Positions 1 to 7,398 of a stretch of DNA of 64,000 bases are shown piece after piece. How positions within the stretch are numbered: the first letter of the stretch is position 1; every line of letters starts with the position of its first letter. Source of the stretch: Pleionea mediterranea. GTDB taxonomy: Bacteria; Pseudomonadota; Gammaproteobacteria; Enterobacterales; Kangiellaceae. The stretch spans positions 1 to 64,000 of the forward strand of contig NZ_QGGU01000014.1 in NCBI RefSeq assembly GCF_003148745.1, given 5' to 3'. The notes under the pieces are model-generated. The model saw only the letters and a list, made by a program, of their open reading frames with translations, did no database searches and was not told the origin of the DNA. A program made the position numbers and the translations under genes.

Positions 1-85
1 ACAAGTCAGTCAAATGAAAAGCCGGATATATGTCAGCAACCAATACCTCATCATTGTTTACCCTTGCAATCTGGGAGGTGTTCAT
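1..85 (-). CDS. Possible 5' end of an unknown gene running off the left edge
   Basis: An ATG at 85-83 on the minus strand opens 28 codons without a stop up to the window edge, beginning MNTSQIARVNNDEV. A GGGA lies 5-8 bases upstream of the ATG. The residue mix is protein-like, and the opening faintly resembles phage ORF6N/antirepressor starts, but that is a weak impression. It does not look like an integron integrase start. Two + strand frames are also open from the edge (to 117 and 103), so the call is tentative. Positions 86-336 hold no gene I can support. Confidence 0.3.
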   Translation of the reverse strand, partial: MNTSQIARVNNDEVLVADIYPAFHLTDL

Positions 86-336
86 ATATGTCCCGCAGAT
101 TGATTTTATTCCTTTGATATAATTGCTTGAATTTATTGCTAAATAATTCGAAGGAAAAATGAAACAGATGCAAATATTATATTGATTACATACGCTGAGT
201 GCCTGCTTTCTCGTATATTGAGTTAAATTTACTTTTCGGTATTATTGAATATAAACAATATTTGGAATACTCTTCGCTAAATCGAGATAAAAAACAGACG
301 CGCTAGTATTTAATTCAGGTTGCGTCAGAATCAACT

Positions 337-343
337 GTTAGGC
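337..343 (+). other. Integron core site (R') opening cassette 1
   Basis: GTTAGGC here is the reverse complement of GCCTAAC at 871-877, the far end of the same cassette, so it marks the recombination point (between G337 and T338) of the first complete cassette. Upstream, GACGC (297-301) can pair with GCGTC (322-326) but no matching YAAC core was found. It could be the 3' end of a degenerate attC or of attI. Confidence 0.6.
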
Positions 344-358
344 TAAAAAGGAACTTCA

Positions 359-883
359 ATGAAATATTTGACCGTAGTGGTAATGGTGTTGATTTCATTA
401 AACGCTAACGCAGAGTCAGTTGGAGACTGTAAAGGAACTCCGAGTTCAGCAGTAACGTCTTTGCCAGAGCCGCTAAATAAGTGGGGACAAATAGTCTGCA
501 CACCATACGGCCACATCATAACAAACAAAGAGGGTTGGATTTGGTCAAATCCTGGAAGCTATAGCCCTGTAATGATTCCATCTCAAATGGTCCGCGATAA
601 TCCAGAACCACTCGCTAACGAATCATACTTTATCAAGATAGAAATGGGCGAATTATCAGGTAAAGAGGCTCAAGAATCAGTGAATCTATTTGAAAAGGGT
701 TTTGATACATCCGAGAGCAAGCCCAGTGTTTACTCCCTTAATGTCACTTCTAGTTCAGGTAAGTCGCTTGATTTTAAGTTCTTTGATTATGGTAATTCTC
801 AGTGGGGTATGTGGTGCAACAAAGAGTGCGATCCAAATTCGAAGTTCATGCTATTAAATATGGCCAAAGAGCCTAACCAGTAA
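359..883 (+). CDS. Cassette 1: exported protein of unknown function
   Basis: A 174-residue protein with a short Sec signal peptide (MKYLTVVVMVLISLNANA, cut after about residue 18). The mature part has cysteines in the segments GDCKG, IVCTP and MWCNKEC, which may form disulfides in the periplasm. I recognise no family. An AAGGA ribosome site precedes the ATG at good spacing. The last codons (EPNQ) and the stop lie inside the attC, so attC and coding sequence overlap. Like most cassette genes it has no promoter of its own and probably depends on an upstream integron promoter. Confidence 0.82.
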   Translation: MKYLTVVVMVLISLNANAESVGDCKGTPSSAVTSLPEPLNKWGQIVCTPYGHIITNKEGWIWSNPGSYSPVMIPSQMVRDNPEPLANESYFIKIEMGELSGKEAQESVNLFEKGFDTSESKPSVYSLNVTSSSGKSLDFKFFDYGNSQWGMWCNKECDPNSKFMLLNMAKEPNQ

Positions 884-929
884 AGGCACAGGACGCAGCA
901 AAACTGCGTCCGTGCTTTAGACGTTAGGC
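871..929 (+). other. attC site of cassette 1 (59 bp)
   Basis: GCCTAAC at 871-877 and GTTAGGC at 923-929 enclose a near-perfect hairpin: AAGGCAC-a-GGACGCA pairs with TGCGTCC-GTGCTTT around the loop gcaaaac. The unpaired A in the left arm corresponds to the extrahelical base that orients integrase binding. At 59 bp it has the length of the classical 59-base element. Confidence 0.92.
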
Positions 930-945
930 ATTAAGAGGAGTATCG

Positions 946-1374
946 ATGTTCGTTCTGAAGCATCAAGATGGAGATATAGAATTTGAAACCAAAAAGGGTG
1001 GTTTTGCCGAAGTTGATTCAAAACTATATCTGTCGGTTGAGACGCAAGTGATTGGTGAGGATGCTTTTCCCGATTGCTATATGTTTGTACTTGATGGCTT
1101 TCCATTAGATGGTTCGCTTGAAAACTCTAATATTGATATTTCAACTAATCCCAATGATGAGCCGCCAAATGTTTATGTATACACAACATTTCACGCTTGT
1201 GAAGTTAAAGCAGACTTAACAATTAAAGTTCTATCCGAAGACGAAATTTCAGTAAAACTAAATGTTATTTCTGAAGATGTAAATTATTACAATGAGAAGG
1301 CGAAATCGAACCTATTTACAGGTGAAGTAAATTTGCAGCGGAAAGCTATAGGTGAAATGTGGATACCGTCATAA
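946..1374 (+). CDS. Cassette 2: small protein of unknown function
   Basis: A 142-residue soluble, acidic protein starting MFVLKHQDGDIEFETK, with alternating hydrophobic and polar stretches that suggest a mostly beta fold. No signal peptide, membrane segment or recognisable family. GAGGAG at 935-940 sits five bases before the ATG, so the gene brings its own ribosome site within the cassette leader. It lies between attC sites 871-929 and 1375-1452 with almost no spare sequence. Function cannot be assigned. Confidence 0.82.
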   Translation: MFVLKHQDGDIEFETKKGGFAEVDSKLYLSVETQVIGEDAFPDCYMFVLDGFPLDGSLENSNIDISTNPNDEPPNVYVYTTFHACEVKADLTIKVLSEDEISVKLNVISEDVNYYNEKAKSNLFTGEVNLQRKAIGEMWIPS

Positions 1375-1452
1375 AGCCTAACCAAGCGTGGCAAGACGAC
1401 AAATTTTTCGCTAAGTCGCTCGCAATTTTCGTTTGCACTTGGCGTTAAGGCT
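1375..1452 (+). other. attC site of cassette 2
   Basis: AGCCTAAC (1375-1382) and GTTAAGGCT (1444-1452) bound a long imperfect palindrome: CCAAG pairs with CTTGG and GCAA-ACGA-AAATT-GCG arms pair around ctaagtc. The right core differs from the left by one inserted A because it belongs to cassette 3, whose own attC ends in GCCTTAAC. Confidence 0.85.
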
Positions 1453-1457
1453 CAATA

Positions 1458-1775
1458 ATGAGACACATTGCACTTTGTTTAATAGTCCTATATCAGAAAT
1501 ATATTTCGCCAAAGAAAGGGTATCGTTGTGCGCATAGAGTTCTGCATAATGGTCCTTCTTGTTCGAGTTATTGTGCAGATAATCTACGTAGACATGGATT
1601 TATCAAGAGTATTGCTAAAATGCGGTGGAGATTTCGCGAGTGCAATGAGGCTGCGATGGAGCTTAATGAACGAAAGAAAAATCCGCGAGAGAAAAGAAAG
1701 CAAGACGATGACGCTGACAAAGCATGCTGGATTGCAGAGGGTCTAAGTTATGCCTGTTGTTTTTCGCTTAGCTAG
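1458..1775 (+). CDS. Cassette 3: YidD-like membrane insertion factor
   Basis: A 105-residue protein whose first 65 residues match the YidD (DUF37) pattern: LIVLYQKYISP, a cysteine pair region (RC...PSCSSYC), then a LRRHG segment. Chromosomal YidD is a small amphipathic protein encoded between rnpA and yidC that helps YidC insert inner-membrane proteins. This copy diverges, with an extra HRVLHN stretch where YidD usually has a compact PTCS loop and a Lys/Asp-rich C-terminal tail. AAGG of the attC core (1447-1450) is the ribosome site, seven bases before the ATG. The stop overlaps the next attC. Whether it still assists YidC is unknown. Confidence 0.78.
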   Translation: MRHIALCLIVLYQKYISPKKGYRCAHRVLHNGPSCSSYCADNLRRHGFIKSIAKMRWRFRECNEAAMELNERKKNPREKRKQDDDADKACWIAEGLSYACCFSLS

Positions 1776-1829
1776 CCTTAACAAGGCCAGTCAGTTTGAC
1801 CTCCATAAATTGCTGGCGGCGTTATGTTC
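1774..1829 (+). other. attC site of cassette 3
   Basis: AGCCTTAAC (1774-1782) mirrors the GTTAAGGCT that opens this cassette at 1444. GTTATGTTC (1821-1829) opens the next. Inside, GGCCAG pairs with CTGGCGGC allowing a bulge. The TAG stop of the preceding gene overlaps the first bases. Confidence 0.85.
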
Positions 1830-1842
1830 GTGAAGGGAGTAT

Positions 1843-2229
1843 ATGGATAGCCTTGATAAAATAAATTCAAGTATTGAGAAAATGGTAGAACGGCTAACTT
1901 CTCAAATTGGGCATTATCTTTCGGATGATAAATTAAGTTTAAGTAAACTAGCCTCTAATTTAGAGTGGTTTTTAACTTGGCGTATTAAGCTTGAAGATCT
2001 AGAAGATAGAATGTGGTGTGACGGTGTAATAGATCTTGAAGTATCTAAGTCGGGAAGGCACTCTATCAACCTGAAAGGTCGCGCATATGTCGGCCCTGAA
2101 AGTGATGTCATGACTATTTATAAGTGTAGTCTTGAAGGTCAGATCGAATTATCAACAAAACACGATTTCATAGAGTATTATAACTTCAAAGCTGATGTAA
2201 ATGGAAAGCTCTTTGAAATCGTCAAATGA
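1843..2229 (+). CDS. Cassette 4: small protein of unknown function
   Basis: A 128-residue soluble protein. The N-terminal 55 residues are predicted helical and charged (DSLDKINSSIEKMVERL, then LASNLEWFLTWRIKLEDLED); the rest looks like short beta strands. No family recognised. AAGGGAG sits just upstream of the ATG. The TGA stop overlaps the first base of the attC core AACATAAC. It may be an immunity- or antitoxin-type small protein as many cassette products are, but nothing in the sequence shows that. Confidence 0.8.
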   Translation: MDSLDKINSSIEKMVERLTSQIGHYLSDDKLSLSKLASNLEWFLTWRIKLEDLEDRMWCDGVIDLEVSKSGRHSINLKGRAYVGPESDVMTIYKCSLEGQIELSTKHDFIEYYNFKADVNGKLFEIVK

Positions 2230-2287
2230 ACATAACCAATCAAGGCAGCATATGCTAACTACGCCATTCTGCTTGAGGCGTTAGAAA
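2229..2287 (+). other. attC site of cassette 4
   Basis: AACATAAC (2229-2236) is the reverse complement of the GTTATGTT opening the cassette at 1821. GTTAGAAA at 2280-2287 opens cassette 5. TCAAGGCAG pairs with CTGCTTGA with one extra G, giving the asymmetric stem of an attC. Confidence 0.87.
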
Positions 2288-2290
2288 CTT

Positions 2291-2653
2291 ATGAAGCAAG
2301 AAAGTATTTCATCATTATTGGTTAGGTTGAAAAAGGCTCCTAAATGGGATTATAAGTCTCTGATTGTACAAAGCTCTAAAAGATATGCAGATCTCACTTT
2401 AGTCTTAAAAGAGGGTTATATACAACTGCAGTATTCTGATCCAAGATTTCTTGGCTTTATAAAAAATAGTAAGTTTAAAAAGTTTTGTTATACAGAAGGA
2501 ATTGGTTGTAAGAAGGAAAGTAGTGGAATGATTAGCGAAGGATTGCCATGTTCTAATCCTGACAAACTACAAGCCCTAGTGTGCCGCTACTTTTCTAGTG
2601 TACATAACTTAAATGGTAATTTTCCTGTTGTTTTAACAGGAATAAATATATAG
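2291..2653 (+). CDS. Cassette 5: small protein of unknown function
   Basis: A 120-residue, Lys- and Ser-rich basic protein with four cysteines (FCYTEG, IGCKK, PCSN, LVCRY). No signal peptide and no recognised family. The ATG lies four bases after the cassette core and has no clear Shine-Dalgarno sequence, so translation may rely on a leaderless-like or coupled start. The stop is followed at once by TTTCTAAC, the reverse complement of the opening core, confirming it as a complete cassette gene. Confidence 0.75.
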   Translation: MKQESISSLLVRLKKAPKWDYKSLIVQSSKRYADLTLVLKEGYIQLQYSDPRFLGFIKNSKFKKFCYTEGIGCKKESSGMISEGLPCSNPDKLQALVCRYFSSVHNLNGNFPVVLTGINI

Positions 2654-2654
2654 A

Positions 2655-2700
2655 TTTCTAACAAAGCGTTGTTAAACACCTCAAAAGGCGCGGTCAACTG
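2655..2700 (+). other. Truncated attC site of cassette 5 (array end)
   Basis: TTTCTAAC (2655-2662) followed by AAAGCG is a normal left half of an attC and mirrors the cassette's opening GTTAGAAA. No right arm or GTTR core follows within the next 100 bases, so the site appears broken. This would freeze the last cassette and mark the end of the array. Confidence 0.6.
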
Positions 2701-2724
2701 AATTTACAGAGAAAATTAAACATC

Positions 2725-2766
2725 CATAACTTAGTGCATTTCATTTTAGAAAATGCGATGAGTTAT
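2725..2766 (+). repeat. Hairpin upstream of the glycine-zipper gene
   Basis: CATAACT (2725-2731) and AGTTAT (2761-2766) flank an inner pairing of TGCATTT with AAAATGC around cattttag. The shape recalls a short attC with YAAC and GTTR ends, but the cores lack the usual third-position pattern. It could be a degenerate attC or a terminator-like hairpin. Confidence 0.4.
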
Positions 2767-2817
2767 ACATTTCTCAAAAACATAGCATCGAATTAATAAA
2801 TAATTGAAGGAATAAAG

Positions 2818-3018
2818 ATGTTTGAATCGAAAGATCCAAATAAATCAGATAACAACTCAAATATAGGCCTAGGTATTGGGTTGGGAATGAGCATTGGCAG
2901 TGGAGTGGGTACTGCACTTGGAGTAGCAATGGACAATATTGCAATGGGCCTTCCAATAGGTATTGGTTTTGGTATTGCCATCGGTGTGGCTTTTACTAAA
3001 TCAAAAGAAAAGCGCTAA
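2818..3018 (+). CDS. Small glycine-zipper membrane protein
   Basis: A 66-residue protein: a charged Asn/Lys-rich head (residues 1-16), then two glycine-rich hydrophobic runs with GxxxG-type spacing (GLGIGLGMSIGSGVG and GLPIGIGFGIAIG) and a Lys-rich tail. Such proteins insert as a tightly packed helical hairpin; family members are annotated only as glycine zipper proteins. GAAGGA precedes the ATG. It lies just past the broken attC, so it may be a former cassette gene. No function can be given. Confidence 0.6.
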   Translation: MFESKDPNKSDNNSNIGLGIGLGMSIGSGVGTALGVAMDNIAMGLPIGIGFGIAIGVAFTKSKEKR

Positions 3019-3229
3019 TATTCAAAGTTATATGCCAAAATCAAACATTCTGTTGTGCGGCTGGCTATAAAAAAACAGTGTTGTTTGTCTTCAGCTGTGA
3101 CAGCCATTTTGTTGAAATATTGAATCTAATATTATTGGTTGAATAAGTGATGCATGATCTATTAAATTAACTTCTATTAAATACGCTTTCTCTCCACCTT
3201 AATCGTTAATTCAGCAGGAGCGCGACGCA

Positions 3230-3625
3230 ATGAAAGACATCTCCGGGATCGATGAAGACGGTAATCCTAAGAATGGCCCTTTTAAACTCTTCTTCAAGAA
3301 CGGTCTTATCTCTTGTCAGGGTGAGTTCGACAACGGAAAGAAATCAGGAAAGTGGAAGTATTTTCTCAATAATGGCCAGATGCAGTCCTCTGGCAGTTTT
3401 AAGGATGGAAAGATTGTTGGTCGGTGGAAATGGTTCTACAAGACTGGCGAACCACGGGCGACCGGTGGCTTCGACGATGAAGAGCAGAAGCATGGTGCAT
3501 GGAAGCGTTATCATCCCAATGGTCAACTCTGGGACGAAGGACGTTTTATACACGGCAAGAAGAGTGGTGTTTGGAAAGTTTACGATGAGGCAGGTGAGCT
3601 TCTAAAGGCGCAAACTTTCAAGTAG
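3230..3625 (+). CDS. MORN-like repeat protein (YwqK type)
   Basis: A 131-residue protein built of about five tandem 20-25-residue units of the form GxFxxGKKxGxWKxYxxNGQ, the MORN-variant repeat of the YwqK family. Those repeats form a beta-meander surface. YwqK is labelled an antitoxin in some databases on the basis of B. subtilis neighbourhoods, but no toxin-like partner is adjacent here. AGGAG lies ten bases before the ATG. No signal peptide, so it is probably cytoplasmic. Neighbours are unrelated. Confidence 0.75.
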   Translation: MKDISGIDEDGNPKNGPFKLFFKNGLISCQGEFDNGKKSGKWKYFLNNGQMQSSGSFKDGKIVGRWKWFYKTGEPRATGGFDDEEQKHGAWKRYHPNGQLWDEGRFIHGKKSGVWKVYDEAGELLKAQTFK

Positions 3626-3671
3626 CGGACTCTAGGAGCGTGGCTTTAATTGTGCTTGCTTCAAGATAAGG

Positions 3672-3779
3672 TGCGGTCAACCCTCTGTGTCGTCTTGGTT
3701 GTTTACTTAAGTCCCATTGTTCCATGAGTTCCATTGCTTAATTATTCCCCGTGGGTGCTTAAAGTTGAGGGTGACCGCA
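3672..3779. repeat. Small element with inverted ends
   Basis: TGCGGTCAACCCTC at 3672-3685 is matched, apart from one extra A, by the reverse complement of GAGGGTGACCGCA at 3767-3779. The 108-bp interval has no open frame. It may be a small MITE-like insertion or a long weak hairpin. Confidence 0.4.
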
Positions 3780-3866
3780 ATCTGTTGAATCATTGTTTTG
3801 TTCGTTATCTGAATTTTTAATAGAGCACCCTAACAAGAGCGCTCTAATTAAATTCAAACTTCTGAG

Positions 3867-4658
3867 TTAGTGGGTTATTAGCGCGCCTACCACAATACCA
3901 AAGGCGACTTCTTCCCAACCCGCTCGATAGTGCCAGTGCGGGCAATAATGATCGTGGTAGTGATCGTCTAAGTAATCGTAGTAGTAGTCGTAAACCCATA
4001 ATGGATAATGCGCGACCAGTCGAATGTAATGATTACGGTACGGACGATAGTAATAGCCATTGTGATGATAATGACGATACGCATGCCCACGATGGTATTT
4101 TTTACGCCAGTGACTTAACCGATCCCGGTGCCAGCCATGACGTTTCTTATCAAACTTTCGATATTGTTTAACCGCATGACGTTGATGTTTCTTTTTCCAT
4201 TCACGTCGATGATTTCTATCCTGCGCAATTTGATTGGAACGGCTGTGTCTTACTTTTCTGCCATCATCATGGCGATTGTGCCGATTATTAACTGTACTGT
4301 GTCGTCGGTTGTGTTTGTCCTTGTCTGCACCGCGTTCATTTCGAGTGGTGTGGTTTCTGCGCTGCGAATGGGTATCGTTGCTGCTGCGAACATTGCTGTC
4401 TCGAAAGTCTGAACGTCTATCATCCGACATTCGGTTAAACGGCTTTCTGTCGTCTCGGTCGGCACGGTGAACATGGCGCTGCTCACGTTGATTAACGCGG
4501 TGCGCAGGTTTGGTTCGGTGCTGCCGAGCATTGGAGTGCTTTTGCCCTTGAGATGAGCGTACTTTGCGCTCCCGATCACCAGAGTCTCGGGCTTCAACAG
4601 TTGGTATGGAGAGCGCTAGACCCAGCAGAGCGCTCAGCAACAGTGGCAGGGTTTTCAT
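3867..4658 (-). CDS. His/Arg-rich exported protein of unknown function
   Basis: A 263-residue protein with a clear signal peptide (MKTLPLLLSALLGLALSIPTVEA). Residues 25-190 are dominated by Arg, His, Asn, Asp and Lys with no hydrophobic core, so probably disordered. Residues 190-245 are Tyr/His-rich (HYHHNGYYYRPY, DYYYDYLDDHYHDHY), and a short hydrophobic end (VAFGIVVGALITH) may anchor it. His/Tyr/Asp density suggests metal or polyanion binding, which is inference. AGAGG precedes the ATG. It stands alone, facing away from alaC. Confidence 0.75.
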   Translation of the reverse strand: MKTLPLLLSALLGLALSIPTVEARDSGDRERKVRSSQGQKHSNARQHRTKPAHRVNQREQRHVHRADRDDRKPFNRMSDDRRSDFRDSNVRSSNDTHSQRRNHTTRNERGADKDKHNRRHSTVNNRHNRHDDGRKVRHSRSNQIAQDRNHRREWKKKHQRHAVKQYRKFDKKRHGWHRDRLSHWRKKYHRGHAYRHYHHNGYYYRPYRNHYIRLVAHYPLWVYDYYYDYLDDHYHDHYCPHWHYRAGWEEVAFGIVVGALITH

Positions 4659-4996
4659 CAGTTGTTACCTCTTTATTTCCACGATGTGGATCATATTAGG
4701 CAAAGTAAACTGAATTGAGGCTGAATTGGCGTACTCAAAGCCAAAAAACTCTCAGTTTGCCATTTATGTGCATTGGCTAGTAACTAACAGCTATTTAAAA
4801 GTGGCTGCTAAATAGCTAATAATATTAAAAAATACATCTGAAGCTATTGGCTCAACAGAATAGAGTGAATTAGCCTGTTTCTATTGATAACAATACCCCA
4901 TTAAGCGAAGAATAATTGTTCGAACAAGCGTTTATGGGGCAGAGCCAGAATTTATGGCGCAAGAATTTCGCAGCAAATATTATGGAGCAAACGTAT

Positions 4997-6187
4997 ATGG
5001 AACAATTGATTAATGAACAAGAGTTCCCACGAATCAAACGATTACCCCCTTACGTCTTTAACGTTATTGGTGAGTTAAAGCAGGCCGCGCGAGCTCGTGG
5101 TGAAGACATTATTGATTTGAGTATGGGTAATCCGGATCAGGCGACCCCGCAGCATATTGTCGATAAGATGATTGAAGTGACGGCGGATCCTCGCACCCAC
5201 CGTTATTCACAGTCGCGCGGCATTCCGCGCCTGCGCCGCGCTATCACCAACTGGTATCAGCAACACTTTAATGTTGATCTGGATCCCGAGTCAGAAGCCA
5301 TTGTGACCATTGGCTCGAAAGAGGGCCTGGCGCATCTGGCGCTGGCGACTATGGAGCGCGGCGATTCGGTGATTGTGCCGAACCCTGCCTACCCGATTCA
5401 TCCTTACGGTTTTGTGATTGCCGGTGCTGAAATATTGCACGTGCCATTGACCGATCACGAATCTTTTTTTGAAGGCGTAGAGCAAACCCTTCGAATGACC
5501 TGGCCAAAGCCAAAAATGTTATTGCTGAATTTTCCGGCCAACCCAACCACCGATGTGGTGGATCTGGCCTTTTTTGAACGCGTTGTCGCGATAGCTCAGC
5601 AGCATAAAATATGGGTGGTACACGACCTGGCTTATCACGACATTGTGTTTGATGGCTATAAAGCGCCCTCCATATTGCAAGTGCCCGGAGCGAAAGACGT
5701 GGCCGTGGAATTCTATTCGTTATCGAAAAGTTACAATATGGCCGGCTGGCGACTCGGTTTTTGTTGCGGTAATCCAACACTGATCAAAGCCCTTGCAAGA
5801 TTAAAGTCGTATCTTGATTACGGTATTTTTACACCCATTCAGGTTGCTGGTATCGCCGCCTTGGAAGGCCCACAGGATTGTGTTGAAGAAATACGACTGC
5901 GCTACAAATCACGGCGTGATGTGCTGTGTGATGGATTAAATAAAATCGGTTGGCCAGTGAAAAAACCGAAAGCCACCATGTTTGTCTGGGCGCAAATTCC
6001 AGAAGCCTATCGTAAAATGGGCTCACTGGAATTTTCTAAATGGTTGTTAAAAGAAGCCAAGGTGGCAGTATCGCCAGGCATAGGTTTTGGCGAGTATGGT
6101 GATGAGTATGTGCGTCTGGCGTTAATTGAAAATGAGCAACGATTAAAGCAGGCATTAAAAGGCATACAACGTGCGTTTAAATCATAA
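4997..6187 (+). CDS. alaC: Glutamate-pyruvate aminotransferase AlaC
   Basis: PLP-dependent class I aminotransferase that makes alanine from pyruvate and glutamate. The sequence follows E. coli AlaC closely: [14 protein letters not shown] near the start, [25 protein letters not shown], and the PLP-lysine segment [12 protein letters not shown]. The open frame extends upstream to a TTG at 4916, but the family begins about ten residues before [12 protein letters not shown] at 4984-4987 lies nine bases before ATG 4997, so I chose that start (396 aa); ATG 4982 is an alternative. It stands alone, after 257 bp of upstream sequence without a gene. Confidence 0.9.
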   Translation: MEQLINEQEFPRIKRLPPYVFNVIGELKQAARARGEDIIDLSMGNPDQATPQHIVDKMIEVTADPRTHRYSQSRGIPRLRRAITNWYQQHFNVDLDPESEAIVTIGSKEGLAHLALATMERGDSVIVPNPAYPIHPYGFVIAGAEILHVPLTDHESFFEGVEQTLRMTWPKPKMLLLNFPANPTTDVVDLAFFERVVAIAQQHKIWVVHDLAYHDIVFDGYKAPSILQVPGAKDVAVEFYSLSKSYNMAGWRLGFCCGNPTLIKALARLKSYLDYGIFTPIQVAGIAALEGPQDCVEEIRLRYKSRRDVLCDGLNKIGWPVKKPKATMFVWAQIPEAYRKMGSLEFSKWLLKEAKVAVSPGIGFGEYGDEYVRLALIENEQRLKQALKGIQRAFKS

Positions 6188-6191
6188 TTAA

Positions 6192-6252
6192 AAAGCTTTA
6201 AGCTTTAAGCTTTAAGTTTTAAGTCTTAAGTTATAGGATTTAAGTTGTAAGT
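6192..6252. repeat. Degenerate 7-bp tandem repeat (AGCTTTA)
   Basis: After alaC the sequence runs through AAGCTTTAAGCTTTAAGCTTTA and decays to AAGTTTTAAGTCTTAAGTTATA and similar. At least three exact copies of a heptamer are followed by drifting ones. The rest of the gap to 6432 shows no gene. Confidence 0.7.
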
Positions 6253-6432
6253 CTCAGTAAATAATTCAATGTCTGTAATTCTATTGGGGGCGTGCCATTC
6301 TATAGGGATGAAAATAGGGGGGGACTCTTCCTTGAGTCAGAGAGGTAACTCCTTGGTTGATCGGCGATGAGCATCGCACTTGGTTGAGGTTTATTATTGA
6401 TAAAAAACTGATAAAAGATTGATTAAAAACGT

Positions 6433-6966
6433 TTATCGGTTGCTCGACGAGTCTGTAACTTCTGCACTCTGCTTGGTTGGATCAGCCGATAACAACTCAA
6501 TTTCAACGCGACGATTTTTTCGCTGCATCAGTTCGCTTGAGCTGTTAACAATTGGTCGGGTTTCACCATAAGCGTGCAAGTTAATCGTAATAGGGTTGTT
6601 CAGCAGTTCATTTAATTTGGCTTCAACCGCTTTTGCCCGTCTTTTCGATAAATCAAAGTTATAGTTTTCGCTGCCCACTTCATCGGCATGGCCATGCAAC
6701 GCAATTTCCTGTGCATTAACTTTATTTAAATAGTCGATCCATTCGGCCAGTTTTTCCGCTTCCATGCTGCTGATTTCAGTGGAATCAAACGCAAACTGAA
6801 TTTTACTGGTTGGGCCTTGTACCGGTTTTGAAACTTTCACAGGTTCAGGCTGTTGAGTTTCTACCGGACGGGTTTCGGTGATCGCCGAAGACGTTTGAGA
6901 GTCGGTAGACGAACACCCGGTGATCAGTAAGGCTGTCATCGTTAAAGTGAGAGAGATAGTTTTCAT
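6433..6966 (-). CDS. OmpA-family peptidoglycan-binding lipoprotein
   Basis: A 177-residue lipoprotein: signal with lipobox (LLITGC, Cys at about residue 18), a Pro/Glu/Thr-rich linker to residue 50, and an OmpA C-terminal domain (residues 55-160) with the motif NFDLSKRRAKAVEAKL that contacts diaminopimelate of peptidoglycan. Smaller than Pal's usual partners and with no tol genes nearby, so it is a Pal-like relative, not the Tol-Pal component. It is the last gene of a minus-strand trio with the BON protein (42 bp upstream) and EF-hand protein. Confidence 0.82.
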   Translation of the reverse strand: MKTISLTLTMTALLITGCSSTDSQTSSAITETRPVETQQPEPVKVSKPVQGPTSKIQFAFDSTEISSMEAEKLAEWIDYLNKVNAQEIALHGHADEVGSENYNFDLSKRRAKAVEAKLNELLNNPITINLHAYGETRPIVNSSSELMQRKNRRVEIELLSADPTKQSAEVTDSSSNR

Positions 6967-7007
6967 TATAATTTCCTTAGTTGATAGTCAATGCGTGTTG
7001 ACGATTA

Positions 7008-7376
7008 TTATTTGCTGATGGAATGCATTTTATTTTGATTATTAAAAAAGTGATGCGCTCTATGCAGAGTGTCGTGATAAATAACCTGACTGCTGGCAGC
7101 ATTTTGTTGTGTGTTATTGGTTATGGTGACAAGAACATCATCGTCCGACTCTTCAGAAGGTCGTCGTTGAGTAATAAATTTTTCCAAAGGACGAAACGGT
7201 GAAATCACACATAAATAATTTCTTATGGAGTCCACTCCGTCGAATTTTTTAACAGTGCTATTAACCTGCTTTTTTTGTTTTTCGTGAAATACAATGCCAG
7301 AGATAATGGCGGTTGAGCCTTTTATTTCTACCCTTACATAAGGGCGCCCCGTTGCTGTTAATATTCGACTGTTCAT
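7008..7376 (-). CDS. BON-like domain protein
   Basis: About 122 residues. Residues 4-55 (RILTATGRPYVRVEIKGSTA, then GIVFHEKQKKQV and VDSIRNYLCVI) look like a single BON/phospholipid-binding domain, the type found in periplasmic OsmY-like proteins. The rest is polar and probably disordered. No clear signal peptide. The frame can be extended to ATG 7412, but that codon lies inside a terminator-like hairpin, while GAGG ten bases before ATG 7376 supports the later start. It sits between EF-hand and OmpA-lipoprotein genes on the same strand. Confidence 0.6.
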   Translation of the reverse strand: MNSRILTATGRPYVRVEIKGSTAIISGIVFHEKQKKQVNSTVKKFDGVDSIRNYLCVISPFRPLEKFITQRRPSEESDDDVLVTITNNTQQNAASSQVIYHDTLHRAHHFFNNQNKMHSISK

Positions 7377-7398
7377 AATAGTGTACCTCGCATAAAAA

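Larger units (their letters stand above)
337..2700 (+). mobile_element. Distal part of an integron gene-cassette array (five cassettes)
   Basis: Five short + strand genes are each followed within a few bases by an imperfect palindrome bounded by YAAC and GTTR cores, the layout of integron attC sites. The core opening each cassette pairs with the core at its own 3' end: GTTAGGC/GCCTAAC for cassettes 1 and 2, GTTAAGGC/GCCTTAAC for 3, GTTATGTT/AACATAAC for 4, GTTAGAAA/TTTCTAAC for 5. That register is what circular cassette insertion predicts and unrelated repeats would not show it. No integrase is visible. By convention it would lie to the left of the window. The last attC looks truncated, so the array seems to end near 2.7 kb. 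Confidence 0.88.

Noticed and set aside
2774-2981. Two minus-strand frames opposite the glycine-zipper gene
   Set aside because: They mirror the low-complexity glycine codons and lack ribosome sites; the + strand frame has GAAGGA before its ATG.
3820-3850. CCCTAACAAGAGCGCTCT, possible attC fragment
   Set aside because: It has a YAAC-like core followed by AAGAGCG but no matching right arm or paired opening core upstream, so an integron site cannot be supported.
4128-4470. + strand frames of 78-94 residues within the His/Arg-rich gene
   Set aside because: They are antisense shadows of a biased-composition gene; the minus-strand gene has a signal peptide and a ribosome site.
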